In this document: piece after piece, positions 1 through 8,948 of the stretch
Position numbering within the stretch: position 1 is the stretch's first letter
Layout of the letters: each line of letters begins with the position of its first letter
Assembly: GCF_001296045.1 (NCBI RefSeq)
Contig: NZ_LJHS01000060.1
Location: 1-64,000 of the forward strand
Length of the DNA stretch: 64,000 nt
Reading direction: 5' to 3'
Source: Rhizobium sp. AAP43
GTDB taxonomy: Bacteria; Pseudomonadota; Alphaproteobacteria; Rhizobiales; Rhizobiaceae
The notes under the pieces: model-generated
Databases searched by the model: none
Seen by the model: only the letters and a program-made list of their open reading frames with translations
Told to the model about the DNA's origin: nothing
Position numbers and translations under genes: made by a program

Positions 1-749
1 AACGGGGCGCCGGAAGGAGCCACATAAAACTACTTAGACAGGCTGCTTCTGGCGCCTCGTCCGATCCTCGGGTTTCACCCGAGACAAGCACAGCCATCCC
101 CGGAGGGAGCGATCCCGACCGGCGGCGAAGCTTGGTTTTTTTTACAGATTGAACACCACCGCCTCCCCCTCATCCTGAGGTGGGAGCGAATGCGACCCTC
201 GAAGGACGAGGCCACCCCGCCACCCCTCAGCTGAGGTAAGAGCGAATGCGACATCAGAAGCACGAGGCCACCAGAGCGGGATGCTTCGAGGCCCGCGCTC
301 TGCGCGTACGCCTCAGCATGAGGGCGTTGCGACAAGTGGCTTCCCTTGCACCACTTCACCCGGAAATCCCTGCCAACGCGTGCACCACCGCTTCCCCCTC
401 AGCCTGAGGTGCCGGGCTTGCACGGCCTCGAAGGGCGAGGCCACAAGGCCACCCATGCGACAAGCTACGGGGCGATGCCTCAAGGCCAGCGCCATACCCG
501 TGCACCCCGGCATAAGGGCGTTGCGCCAGCGGCAATCTCGGCATTAGCGCGCCTGCCACCGGGCCCTCCCCACGCCCTGGCAGCCTGCCTCAAACCTCAT
601 ACAGCCTTGGCAGCCGCACCAGGAGGATCAGATCGGCCTTCAGCAGCGCGTGTCCCGGCCCGGCAACTTTCGAATTATCGATCTAATCGAATGAACGAAT
701 GCCACAGTTCTGCGTTTAAACGGCGAAGTACCACCGAACCGGAGTTTCC
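1..749. other. Non-coding region with palindromic repeats
   Basis: I find no credible gene in this stretch. The open frames here have no recognisable domain and consist largely of repeated low-complexity sequence. A 7-bp inverted repeat (CTCGGGT and ACCCGAG, 67-83) lies near the left edge. Positions 154-446 hold short interspersed palindromic repeats, listed separately. The last 90 bases before 750 are less G+C-rich and probably hold the promoter of the small membrane-peptide gene. Confidence 0.6.
154..446. repeat. Cluster of short interspersed palindromic repeats
   Basis: Three related units occur at 154-216, 223-272 and 383-446. Each begins with a small palindrome of the type CCTCAnnnTGAGG (the middle copy is the perfect palindrome CCTCAGCTGAGG) and ends with a CTCGAAGGRCGAGGCCAC-like block. 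The first and third units also share CACCACCGCYTCCCCCTCA at the left end. Partial versions of the left palindrome appear near 311-325. Such elements are common between genes in Rhizobiales genomes. They can fold as RNA or cruciform hairpins, but their role is unknown. The family assignment is from memory of the motif style, not from a search. Confidence 0.6.
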
Positions 750-908
750 ATGGACGTCCTTCGTATTCTTCTTGCCATCCTTCTGCCGCCCGTCGGCGTC
801 TTCCTGCAGGTCGGCATTGGCCTGCATTTCTGGCTGAATATCCTGCTGACGCTGTTCGGCTATCTGCCCGGCATCATCCATGCCATCTGGGTCATCCTGC
901 GCAAGTAA
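750..908 (+). CDS. YqaE/Pmp3 family (UPF0057) membrane peptide
   Basis: This encodes a 52-residue, very hydrophobic protein with two membrane-spanning segments (about residues 3-22 and 28-48). It has the family layout: a short N-terminus, a first helix with the proline pair LLPPVGVFLQ, a loop with the GLHFWLNILLT segment, then GYLPGIIHAIWVIL and a basic C-terminal RK. Pmp3/YqaE proteins are small plasma-membrane proteolipids linked to salt and cold stress and membrane potential in bacteria, plants and yeast. The length matches the family. GGAG at 741-744 precedes the ATG at a usable distance. The gene stands alone, converging on the AraC-type gene, whose stop lies 6 bases beyond. Confidence 0.88.
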   Translation: MDVLRILLAILLPPVGVFLQVGIGLHFWLNILLTLFGYLPGIIHAIWVILRK

Positions 909-913
909 ACCCC

Positions 914-1798
914 TTATCGCAGCCTCTCCCGCCGCCAGGCGGATGGGGAGAGGCCGGTGACTTTGCGAAACGATCGGGAGAAGTGGGCGGGATCGGCAAA
1001 ACCGGTTTCGGCTGCAACGGCTGTCAGCGACAGGTCTTTGCGTGCGAGAAGCACCTTCACCCGCTCGATCCGGGCGCGAAGCTGGAACTGGTGCGGCGCG
1101 GTGCCGGTGCTCGCCTTGAAGGCATGACTGAAATGCGATTGTGACAGGCCGGTCATATCGGACAATTCATCCAGCCGGATTGCCCGGTGGCAATTATCTG
1201 CAATGAAGTCGGTCACCTTGCGCAGCTGCCAGGAGGCAAGTCGCGACCTTTCCCGCGCATGGGTGGGGGCGATCTTCAGCATGTCGGTCAGAAGCGCCAG
1301 CGTCAGACCCTCGCCATACAGTTGGTGTAGCGGATCGGGTGAGGCGCATTCGCGTGCAATCAGATCCGCAAGCAGAAGCAGCCTCTCCTCCTTTAGGGTA
1401 AATCGCGGTGCATCGAGCCGGCCTTGAGGCAGGGCATCTCCGAAGCGACGCGTCAGGCTGTCTATGTCGAAATGCAGGTCGAGATGGCGCAGAAAGCTGA
1501 CGCCCGAAAGCTCGGTGCGCAGTTCGAGCCCGGCCGGGATGAAACTGACTGCGCGCTCTTCACAGGCGTTGATCGGCCGCCGTCCTTGTTCCATCATGGA
1601 AAAACGTGCCGCTGTTGCGTGACGCGTTTCCAGAACGGCAAACAGTCGCGGATGATTGCTGGCATAGGTGCCGCCGGCCTCGGAGGCGCAATCGACATCC
1701 CACAGGTCGACGACCATGCCGTCCCAATAGTGCCGGTGGAAGTTGCGTTGGATCGAAAAGCCATCGATCCGGCTGGACATCTGCGGAAGGAAATTCAT
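914..1798 (-). CDS. AraC family transcriptional regulator
   Basis: This 294-residue DNA-binding regulator has a C-terminal AraC/XylS domain over about the last 100 residues. Two helix-turn-helix units are visible: IRLDELSDMTGLSQSHFSHA and, about 50 residues later, LTAVAAETGFADPAHFSRSF, followed by the conserved GLSPSAWRR ending. The N-terminal 170 residues carry no obvious signature and are probably the effector-sensing part. The gene is divergent from the iron-siderophore ABC operon with about 100 bases between the starts, so it most likely controls that operon, as AraC-type regulators such as RhrA do for siderophore uptake in rhizobia. No clear ribosome-binding site precedes the chosen ATG, so a start a few codons further in is possible. 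Confidence 0.88.
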   Translation of the reverse strand: MNFLPQMSSRIDGFSIQRNFHRHYWDGMVVDLWDVDCASEAGGTYASNHPRLFAVLETRHATAARFSMMEQGRRPINACEERAVSFIPAGLELRTELSGVSFLRHLDLHFDIDSLTRRFGDALPQGRLDAPRFTLKEERLLLLADLIARECASPDPLHQLYGEGLTLALLTDMLKIAPTHARERSRLASWQLRKVTDFIADNCHRAIRLDELSDMTGLSQSHFSHAFKASTGTAPHQFQLRARIERVKVLLARKDLSLTAVAAETGFADPAHFSRSFRKVTGLSPSAWRRERLR

Positions 1799-1899
1799 GG
1801 GCTTGGGGGAGGATGGACCGGTTCAAGCGGAATATTGTTGAATGGTTCTATCATATTTAGTAGGCGAAGCTCAACGGGTGTCTCGGAGATGGGTGCGCA

Positions 1900-2706
1900 A
1901 TGAGTGTTGGTGGTGCTTCGGTCGGGGCAGAGGCTCCAGTTCTGAAGGCGGAGCACATAGACTTTATCGTCGATGGGCGTCGCATTCTTGACGATGTCTC
2001 GCTCGATTTTGGCGCTGGTGCCATCACCAGCCTGATCGGTCACAACGGGTCCGGCAAGTCGACGCTTCTCAAGATCCTCGCCCGCCAGATCGAGAAGAGC
2101 CGCGGTGAGGTCAGACTTCGCGGCGAGCCGATCGGTGCCATTGCGGCGCGGGATTTTTCCCGCAAGGTTGGGTATCTGCCGCAGGATTTTGGCGCGGGTG
2201 CGGGCATGCTTGTGCGCGAACTCGTCGCCTGCGGGCGTTATCCCTGGCACGGCGCCCTTGGCCGCTTTTCCGATCTCGATCGGCGTAAGGTCGATGAGGC
2301 AATCGCCATGACCCACATCGAGGCCCTGGCCGATCGGACGGTCGATACGCTGTCCGGTGGCGAGCGCCAGCGTGCCTGGATTGCCATGCTGATGGCCCAG
2401 GACACAGATTGCCTGCTGCTGGATGAGCCGACTTCAGCACTCGACATTGCCCACCAGATGGAACTCCTGTCGTTGATCCGAAGGTTGTCTCGCGAACGGG
2501 GCTTGAGTGTCGTGATCGTCCTGCACGACATCAACATGGCGGCCCGCTTTTCGGACCACATCCACGCGCTGAGCCAGGGTCGGGTCGTCGCCAGTGGCGT
2601 GCCGGCCGAGATCCTCGATCCGGAGCGCTTGCGGATGATCTATGGCATCGACATGGATGTGACGCCGAATCCGCATGGTAACGTGCCGATTGCCTATGTC
2701 CGCTGA
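1900..2706 (+). CDS. fhuC: Iron-siderophore ABC transporter ATP-binding protein (FhuC/FecE type)
   Basis: This 268-residue ATPase energises import of ferric siderophores across the inner membrane. Walker A GHNGSGKST lies at residues 47-55, the signature LSGGERQRAWIAML near 150, Walker B CLLLDEPTSALD near 170, and the switch histidine in VLHDINMA near 207. The RYPWHGALGRF stretch before the signature is typical of FhuC/FecE/BtuD-type ATPases. It is the first gene of a three-gene unit (ATPase, binding protein, fused permease), the same C-D-B order as enterobacterial fhuCDB. The next gene starts one base after its stop. No outer-membrane receptor gene lies beside it. Iron-dependent control is likely, but I could not identify a Fur, RirA or Irr site with confidence. 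Confidence 0.92.
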   Translation: MSVGGASVGAEAPVLKAEHIDFIVDGRRILDDVSLDFGAGAITSLIGHNGSGKSTLLKILARQIEKSRGEVRLRGEPIGAIAARDFSRKVGYLPQDFGAGAGMLVRELVACGRYPWHGALGRFSDLDRRKVDEAIAMTHIEALADRTVDTLSGGERQRAWIAMLMAQDTDCLLLDEPTSALDIAHQMELLSLIRRLSRERGLSVVIVLHDINMAARFSDHIHALSQGRVVASGVPAEILDPERLRMIYGIDMDVTPNPHGNVPIAYVR

Positions 2707-2707
2707 C

Positions 2708-3616
2708 ATGCCAAACGTGTCGCGTGTGATCCCGAATCTCAATCGCCGGCAGGCCCTTCTGGGCCTTGCTGCCTGCCTTGCGGCGCCCGGTTTCTCGTGG
2801 GCGGGCACGTCTTCACCACGGATTGTCTGCCTCGACTATGGACTTGCCTCCACAGCAATCGGTCTTGGCGTCACCCCGGTCGGGATCGCCTCCATGGCCG
2901 ACTGGGACAAATGGGTGGTCGAGCCGGCCCTTGCGCCTGATATTGCGGATATTGGCTCGTCCTGGGAGGTCAATTTCGAGATCGTCTCGGCTCTGAAGCC
3001 AGACCTGATCCTCAATACCCCTTTTGGTGGCATGCTCACGGCGAGGCTGGAGCAGATTGCACCCGTCCTGACGCTTGGTGCCTACACGGCGGATGGGGGA
3101 GACGTCTTGCCCAAGGCCGTCGTTGTGACAAGACAGCTCGGCAAGGCTCTGGGCAGGACCCAGGAAGCGGAAGCCTTGATCGATCGTGCCGAGGCCCTGT
3201 TTGCCGGTTGCCGTGCGCGGCTTGCTGCGCTCGATGTCCCGCCGCTGGTTCTTGCGACCTTCATGGATCAGCGCCATGTGCAGGTGTATTCGGCCCCAGG
3301 CCTGTTCACCAATGTGCTTGATCGCATCGGGATCAAAAACGCCTGGCCCCGGACCAGCAGCTTCTGGGGTTTCGAAACCGTGCCGCTCGAGCGATTGGCC
3401 CGCGTAACAGACCCGCGCGCAAAGCTGATTGCACTCGAACCCTTCGCTACAGATATCGGGCAAAGCCTCGATCGCAGCGGCTTGTGGCACGCCCTGCCTT
3501 TCGCTCGACCCGGGCAGTTTGCGGTGCTCCCCGGTTCACTGATGTTCGGCATGCTGAATGACGCCATGCGCTTCGCGCGCATTCTCACGGCCCACCTGGA
3601 GGAGACACTGTCGTGA
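2708..3616 (+). CDS. fhuD: Iron-siderophore ABC transporter substrate-binding protein (FhuD type)
   Basis: This periplasmic binding protein of about 302 residues belongs to the FhuD/FecB/BtuF class. The N-terminus has a twin-arginine-like export signal (LNRRQALLGLAACLAAPGFSWA), a feature seen in some bacterial FhuD proteins. The mature part starts with PRIVCLDYGLASTAIGLGVTPVGIAS, as expected for the first lobe of a class III binding protein, and contains LKPDLILNTPF, the conserved lobe-1 motif that binds the siderophore pocket. The ATG at 2708 is chosen because it opens with the signal peptide; in-frame starts at 2675 and 2696 would overlap the ATPase gene. The stop overlaps the GTG start of the permease gene (GTGA). 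Confidence 0.9.
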   Translation: MPNVSRVIPNLNRRQALLGLAACLAAPGFSWAGTSSPRIVCLDYGLASTAIGLGVTPVGIASMADWDKWVVEPALAPDIADIGSSWEVNFEIVSALKPDLILNTPFGGMLTARLEQIAPVLTLGAYTADGGDVLPKAVVVTRQLGKALGRTQEAEALIDRAEALFAGCRARLAALDVPPLVLATFMDQRHVQVYSAPGLFTNVLDRIGIKNAWPRTSSFWGFETVPLERLARVTDPRAKLIALEPFATDIGQSLDRSGLWHALPFARPGQFAVLPGSLMFGMLNDAMRFARILTAHLEETLS

Positions 3617-5577
3617 CCCGTGTCGACCCTGGCCCGCTTCTGGTGACCCTTGCCCTCTTCGGTCTCGGTCTGCTCCTTGCCTGGATGCAGATCGCCCCGG
3701 TCCTCAACCTCCCCGCCGATGCACCGGATCGGGTGATTGCCTTCGTCGTGCTCGAACAGTCGACGCTTGCCCGTATGGCAACGGCGCTTCTTTGCGGCGC
3801 GGCCCTGGCGCTCGCCGGCAGTCTGTTCCAGCAGGTCCTGCGCAATCCGCTGGCCTCGCCAACCACACTTGGCATTTCCGCCGGTGCCAATCTGGCGCTG
3901 GTTGTGGCGACACTCTGGTTTCCGGCGCTGATCGGTTTCGGTCGCGATCTGGTCGCGCTCTCCGGCTCGGCGCTCGCCGCAATCCTCGTTTTCCTCCTTG
4001 GTGCCCGCCGCGGTTTTTCACCCTTGACGCTGGTGATCTCCGGTCTGGTCATCAGCCTGTGGTGCGGCGGTCTCTCCGCCGTGCTGATGCTTCTGAATGA
4101 GCGCTATCTGACGAGCCTCTCGATCTGGGGCGCGGGGTCCCTTTCGCAGCAGAGCTGGGATACCCCCATCGCACTTGGCTGGAAGCTCGCCGCAATCGGC
4201 GGTTTGAGCGCGCTTCTCGTGCGACCGCTGACGCTGCTGGATCTTGGAGAGGAAGGCGCGCGCGCCGTTGGTCTGAAGCCTGAGCGCTTGCGCCTGGTCG
4301 CAATTGCGCTGGCCGTTCTGCTCGCAGCGCTCGTCACAAGTGCCGTCGGCGTCATCGGCTTTATCGGTCTCGTTGCACCCGTCATCGCCCGGCTGTCCGG
4401 CGCGAGACGACCGGGCGCACTCCTCCTGTGGTCGACGCTGATCGGGGCGGCGCTGCTGTTCTTTGCCGACAATTTGCTGATGCAGCTGACAGGATTATGG
4501 CCGCAAATGCTGCCGACCGGCGCTTTTACCGCGATCTTCGGGTCGCCGCTGCTTCTGTTGCTTCTGCCCAGGTTGAAGACACGGCACAGGATTGCCGAGC
4601 AAAAAGCGGCGCCGCTGGCGCCGTTATTGTTGGCGCGGTATGGCCTGCTGCTTGCCATGGCTTTGGGCGTGACAATCCTGTTTTTCGCCGTGCTGGTCGG
4701 ACGCAATCCGCTCGGCGGCTGGTCGCTGCTGCAAACCGATCTGTGGTCTGAGATCCTTCCGCTGCGCTTCCCCCGTATCCTTGCCGCCTGCATTGCAGGT
4801 GCCTTGCTGGCAACTGCGGGCATCATTTTGCAGCGTTTGACCGGAAACGAGATGGCAAGCCCGGAAGTGCTCGGCGTCAGCGCAGGCGCGACGCTCGGCG
4901 TTACGCTTGCCATCTTCTTCACCACGGAACCGGGCATCGGCTTCCAGCTCGTCTACTCGACCCTGGGGGCTGCTGCCGTACTGGCCGTCGTTTTCCTCTT
5001 TGCGCTGAAATCGGGGCTGGCACCCGAACGTGTCCTGCTTGCCGGCATTGCCCTTTCGGCCATGGCCGATGCGATTGGCGGGGCAATCGGTGCGACCGGC
5101 GATCCGCGGACGATTTTCCTGCTGCGCTGGATGAGCGGCTCGACCTATGCCGTTGGCATGGAGACTGCCAGTGCCGTCACCGTTATCGGGATTGTCCTGG
5201 TGAGCGTCGCACTCCTCGTCCATCGATGGCTCGACCTTCTGCCGCTTGGTCCCAGTGCAGCAAAGGCACTCGGTATCGACATCAAGGCTGCGCGCCTGAC
5301 GCTGCTCCTGCTGTCCGGCTGCCTCACGGCGGCTGCGACACTCTGCGTTGGCCCGCTGACCTTCATCGGTCTGATGGCCCCGCATCTGGCCCGTGAGCTT
5401 GGATTGCGGCAGGCGCGGACCCAGCTTCTCGGTGGCCTCGTCATCGGCGGCGGACTGATGATGCTGGCCGACTGGATCGGCCGCGTATCGGTCTTCCCTT
5501 ACGAAATCCCCGCAGGTCTCGTTTCTGCTCTGATCGGTGCACCGTTCTTGATCCTGATGATGCGCCGCCGGGCCTGA
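3613..5577 (+). CDS. fhuB: Iron-siderophore ABC transporter permease, two fused FecCD domains (FhuB type)
   Basis: At 654 residues this is about twice the size of a single FecCD permease and contains two homologous halves. Half 1 has NPLASPTTLGISAGANLAL near residue 77 and the cytoplasmic coupling motif GLVAPVIARLSGARR near residue 250. Half 2 has NEMASPEVLGVSAGATLGV near residue 412 and GLMAPHLARELGLRQ near residue 590. Both halves are rich in hydrophobic helices. Together they form the whole membrane channel, as FhuB does for ferric hydroxamates in E. coli. It starts with GTG inside the stop of the binding-protein gene, so translation is probably coupled. The actual siderophore cannot be read from sequence. 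Confidence 0.93.
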   Translation: MTRVDPGPLLVTLALFGLGLLLAWMQIAPVLNLPADAPDRVIAFVVLEQSTLARMATALLCGAALALAGSLFQQVLRNPLASPTTLGISAGANLALVVATLWFPALIGFGRDLVALSGSALAAILVFLLGARRGFSPLTLVISGLVISLWCGGLSAVLMLLNERYLTSLSIWGAGSLSQQSWDTPIALGWKLAAIGGLSALLVRPLTLLDLGEEGARAVGLKPERLRLVAIALAVLLAALVTSAVGVIGFIGLVAPVIARLSGARRPGALLLWSTLIGAALLFFADNLLMQLTGLWPQMLPTGAFTAIFGSPLLLLLLPRLKTRHRIAEQKAAPLAPLLLARYGLLLAMALGVTILFFAVLVGRNPLGGWSLLQTDLWSEILPLRFPRILAACIAGALLATAGIILQRLTGNEMASPEVLGVSAGATLGVTLAIFFTTEPGIGFQLVYSTLGAAAVLAVVFLFALKSGLAPERVLLAGIALSAMADAIGGAIGATGDPRTIFLLRWMSGSTYAVGMETASAVTVIGIVLVSVALLVHRWLDLLPLGPSAAKALGIDIKAARLTLLLLSGCLTAAATLCVGPLTFIGLMAPHLARELGLRQARTQLLGGLVIGGGLMMLADWIGRVSVFPYEIPAGLVSALIGAPFLILMMRRRA

Positions 5578-5592
5578 CAACGCCAGCCCGGT

Positions 5593-6684
5593 TTATCGGA
5601 TACGCCGTCCCTCGTGATCGAAGAGGAAGCTCGAGGCGCCGGAAATGCCGACAGCGATTTTTCCACCCAACCTTTCGCCATGCCGGCGCTCTTCCTGCTC
5701 GATGATGATCTGCTCGCCGGGCACGGTGTGGCTATAGACATAACTGGTATTGCCGAGGTGTTCGACCACGTCGACATGTGCGATCAGCTGCGCATCTCCA
5801 TGGCCCTCCGGCAGGAAATGCTCCGGGCGTATACCGAGCGTGACGGCCTCGCCGACCTTCGGCACAGCCTGAGAGGATAGGGTGAGCTCTGTATCCGGCC
5901 GCGCTGTCAAGGCTACTGTCAATTGGCCGGGTCCTGGGTGCGCGATCACTTTTGCCGGCAGGAAATTCATTCTCGGAGAACCGATGAAACCAGCGACGAA
6001 CATGTTGTCCGGGTCGTCATAGAGGTCGAGCGGTGCGCCGATCTGTTCTACGCGACCGCCTCGCAGCACGACGATCTTGTCGGCCAGCGTCATCGCCTCC
6101 ACCTGGTCATGCGTGACGTAGACGATGGTGGCGTTGAGCTCCTTATGCAGCCGGGCGATCTCGACGCGCATATGCACGCGCAGCTCCGCATCGAGGTTCG
6201 ACAGCGGCTCGTCGAACAGGAAGACATCCGGCTGGCGAACGATGGCCCGGCCGATCGCCACGCGCTGCCGCTGACCGCCGGAAAGCGCCTTGGGCTTTCG
6301 ATCCATCAACGCGTCGAGTTCGAGGATTTCCGCCGCCGCATTGACGCGGGTCTCGATCTCATCCTTCGCCATGCCGGCAAAGCGCAGGGCAAAGCCCATG
6401 TTCTCGCGTACGGTCATATGCGGATAAAGCGCATAGGTCTGGAAGACCATGGCGATCCCGCGTTTGGACGGATCGACATCGTTCATCACATTGCCGCCGA
6501 TATCGAGCGTGCCTGACGAAATGTCCTCAAGCCCCGCAATCATGCGCAGCAACGTCGACTTGCCGCAGCCGGATGGACCGACGAAGACGACGAATTCGCC
6601 GGAGCGCACCTCAAGGTTCACCCCCTTGATGACCTCAAGCGAGCCGTAGGACTTGCGGATATCGGTAAGCCGAACCTCTGCCAT
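5593..6684 (-). CDS. lacK: Sugar ABC transporter ATP-binding protein LacK
   Basis: This 363-residue MalK/UgpC-type ATPase drives sugar uptake. Visible motifs are Walker A GPSGCGKST near residue 37, signature LSGGQRQRVAIGRAIVR near 134, Walker B VFLFDEPLSNLDAELR and the switch histidine in YVTHDQVEAMT. The C-terminal third is a TOBE/MOI-type regulatory domain (LGIRPEHFLPE). It is the last gene of the lacE-F-G-Z-K unit, 11 bases beyond the stop of lacZ. In Agrobacterium the same order, with the ATPase gene after the beta-galactosidase gene, is established for lactose uptake. It ends 15 bases from the convergent fhuB gene with no clear terminator between them. Confidence 0.93.
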   Translation of the reverse strand: MAEVRLTDIRKSYGSLEVIKGVNLEVRSGEFVVFVGPSGCGKSTLLRMIAGLEDISSGTLDIGGNVMNDVDPSKRGIAMVFQTYALYPHMTVRENMGFALRFAGMAKDEIETRVNAAAEILELDALMDRKPKALSGGQRQRVAIGRAIVRQPDVFLFDEPLSNLDAELRVHMRVEIARLHKELNATIVYVTHDQVEAMTLADKIVVLRGGRVEQIGAPLDLYDDPDNMFVAGFIGSPRMNFLPAKVIAHPGPGQLTVALTARPDTELTLSSQAVPKVGEAVTLGIRPEHFLPEGHGDAQLIAHVDVVEHLGNTSYVYSHTVPGEQIIIEQEERRHGERLGGKIAVGISGASSFLFDHEGRRIR

Positions 6685-6695
6685 CTTGTCCTCGC

Positions 6696-8939
6696 TCAGG
6701 TGACGTTGAAGGTGAGGCGCTGCGTCCCGAAAGGACGGCAGGTCGCAGATAGCGTCAAGCTGCCCGCATCATTGCCTGCCTCGATGTAAAGGCCAACGGC
6801 CCCGCCCTTGAAGGAGAGAAGCGAAGGACCGACGATACGGCCAGGGCCTTCGAGCGTAACCTCGACCGGATCATCGAAGAAGCCCAGGACATTGCCGCCC
6901 TGATCGAGTGCTCGCAGGATGACGCGAACCGTGTCCTTTTCGCCCGCCCTGAGTTCTGTGTCGTCAGCCGCGATTTCGAGTGTCGTCGGCAGTGGATCGG
7001 CCGGCAGATGGCGGCGGACCACTTCCTCGCCATTGATAAAGCCGACGAGTTCACCGTCCCGCCAGGTCATCCCCCATTCGCCGAATTCCTCCGGCGTCAC
7101 CATGCTGTGATCGAGAATGCAGGGCGGATGCGGCAGATGGGGATAGGTGTTGGTATCGGGCTCGATCCGCTTGACGATATGGCCCATGCGGATTTCGACA
7201 TAATCGCAATTGGTGAGCACGATCAGCGGCAGCACGCCACCGATATTGCGCTCGCCACGCGCCCAGAAACTGACCGGCTGCAAAACGATGCCATCCTTCG
7301 GATCGCCCTGCGAGGCATAGACATAACCGGCGAATTTCGGCTCGCGATACATGTCGGTCACGCCGTGATAGCAGATGCGGTCGCCGGAGCCGAAATCCTT
7401 GTGCGTGTTGTAGTCGAACATGCACCAGCCGGTGGAGCCTGAGATCGAAGGATCGCCAGCGGCCGCATTCAGGATCGCCAGATGCCGACTGACATGCTCC
7501 GCCTGCCGCTGCTCCTGATCGAAGCGCTTGGTCGGATACATGTGACCACCATATTCGGTGATCATGTAGGGCACCTTGCGGTCGAGCCCGGTCACCTCGC
7601 GCTGGTCGCGCAGCACCAGCCGCTCGCGATTATGGCCCGGCAGTTCCTCCATGCCGAGAATGAAGTCATTCATCGTGTAAACGTCTTCGAGCAGCTCGCT
7701 GTCGGTGATGTAGCGCACGCCGCCAGTCTGGCGGGTCGTATCGAGCGAACGCGCCATGGCATTCGTCTCGACATAGAAGTCATGGGCGTCCTGGCTCTCA
7801 TTGATGCGCACGCCCCAGATGATAACAGAGGGGTGGTTCCAGTCGCGCTCGATCATGCGGCGGACGTTCTGAACGCTCTCCGCCTTCCAGGCCTCGCCGC
7901 CAATATGCTGCCAGCCGGGGATCTCTTCGAAGACCAGCAGACCGATCTCGTCGCAGCGATCGAGGAAGTATTTCGACTGCGGATAATGCGAGGTGCGGGC
8001 GATGTTGCAGGCGAGGTCGTATTTCAGGATGTCGGCATCCTTCTCCTGACCGCGCCGGCCCATGGCATAACCCAGATGCGGCCAGGCCTGGTGGCGGTTG
8101 AGGCCGCGCAGCTTGACGGCTTTGCCATTCAATTTGAAACCATCGATGGTGTATTCGGCCGAGCGGAAGCCGAAACGGCTGGTGACGGCGTCGGTGCCTG
8201 CAGCTGTCTCGAGGGCGACGGTGAGGTGGTAGAGCGTCGGATTGTCGATATCCCAGAGCGTGATGCCCTGAAGGCCGGAAAAGCCGAGCGAGACCTCGCC
8301 GCCGGAAACACTCGCCTCGGTCCGAGCGATCTCCTGACCCGCACCATCTTTCAGAACAGCCGTCACTTTGCCGGACGGTGCCTGGTCGGTCGGATTGGAA
8401 ATCCAGAGCTTTGCCGTGACCTGCTTGGTTTCAGCCAGCACATCCGGCGTCTCGATCTTGACGTTCTTGATCGAAACCGGCGCCGTCACCTTGAGCCAGA
8501 CGTCACGATAGATGCCGGCATAGGTGAGATAGTCGATGACGCCGCCGAAGGGCGGGATTTCGGGGTTTTCCGAACCGTCGATCTTGACCGTCAGCAGGTT
8601 ATCGCCAGCCTTCAGATGCGGGGTCAGCCGTGCCTCGAAGGGCGTGTAGCCATCCTTGTGCGCGGTGATCTCGATGCCGTTAAGATAGACCACGCTGTCC
8701 GCCATGGCGGCATCGAATACCAGCGACACCTCTTTGCCCTCGAAGCGCGGCTCCCAGGCGATCACCTTCTGATAGGTAAAGGCCTTCTGATAGCTCTTCT
8801 CGTCGAAATAATTATAGGGCAGCTCGACCGCCGTATGGGGAAGCTGGACCGTCTCACCCGGCTGGGACGCCGACGTGAAAGCCGGCTCAAAACCGGCGCG
8901 AAAAGTCCAGTTGCGGTTGAAAGTCTCGATAATGCGCAT
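6696..8939 (-). CDS. lacZ: Beta-galactosidase, glycoside hydrolase family 2
   Basis: This 747-residue cytoplasmic GH2 enzyme probably hydrolyses imported lactose. The order is GH2 sugar-binding domain (about 1-150), immunoglobulin-like domain (about 160-265), TIM barrel (about 270-560) and C-terminal beta domains. The acid/base glutamate is in WGVRINESQ near residue 380 and the nucleophile in MITEYGGH near residue 462. GLNRHQAWPHLGYAMG marks the barrel start. It is shorter than E. coli LacZ (about 1,020 residues), but this size is usual for rhizobial LacZ. Specificity inside GH2 (galactosidase or glucuronidase) is inferred mainly from the operon: permeases before and LacK after, exactly as in Agrobacterium lacEFGZK. 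There is no signal peptide. Confidence 0.9.
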   Translation of the reverse strand: MRIIETFNRNWTFRAGFEPAFTSASQPGETVQLPHTAVELPYNYFDEKSYQKAFTYQKVIAWEPRFEGKEVSLVFDAAMADSVVYLNGIEITAHKDGYTPFEARLTPHLKAGDNLLTVKIDGSENPEIPPFGGVIDYLTYAGIYRDVWLKVTAPVSIKNVKIETPDVLAETKQVTAKLWISNPTDQAPSGKVTAVLKDGAGQEIARTEASVSGGEVSLGFSGLQGITLWDIDNPTLYHLTVALETAAGTDAVTSRFGFRSAEYTIDGFKLNGKAVKLRGLNRHQAWPHLGYAMGRRGQEKDADILKYDLACNIARTSHYPQSKYFLDRCDEIGLLVFEEIPGWQHIGGEAWKAESVQNVRRMIERDWNHPSVIIWGVRINESQDAHDFYVETNAMARSLDTTRQTGGVRYITDSELLEDVYTMNDFILGMEELPGHNRERLVLRDQREVTGLDRKVPYMITEYGGHMYPTKRFDQEQRQAEHVSRHLAILNAAAGDPSISGSTGWCMFDYNTHKDFGSGDRICYHGVTDMYREPKFAGYVYASQGDPKDGIVLQPVSFWARGERNIGGVLPLIVLTNCDYVEIRMGHIVKRIEPDTNTYPHLPHPPCILDHSMVTPEEFGEWGMTWRDGELVGFINGEEVVRRHLPADPLPTTLEIAADDTELRAGEKDTVRVILRALDQGGNVLGFFDDPVEVTLEGPGRIVGPSLLSFKGGAVGLYIEAGNDAGSLTLSATCRPFGTQRLTFNVT

Positions 8940-8948
8940 TTCAAAGTC

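Noticed and set aside
346..837. 163-codon open frame across the repeat region
   Set aside because: It runs through the palindromic repeats and overlaps the YqaE/Pmp3-type gene; no domain.
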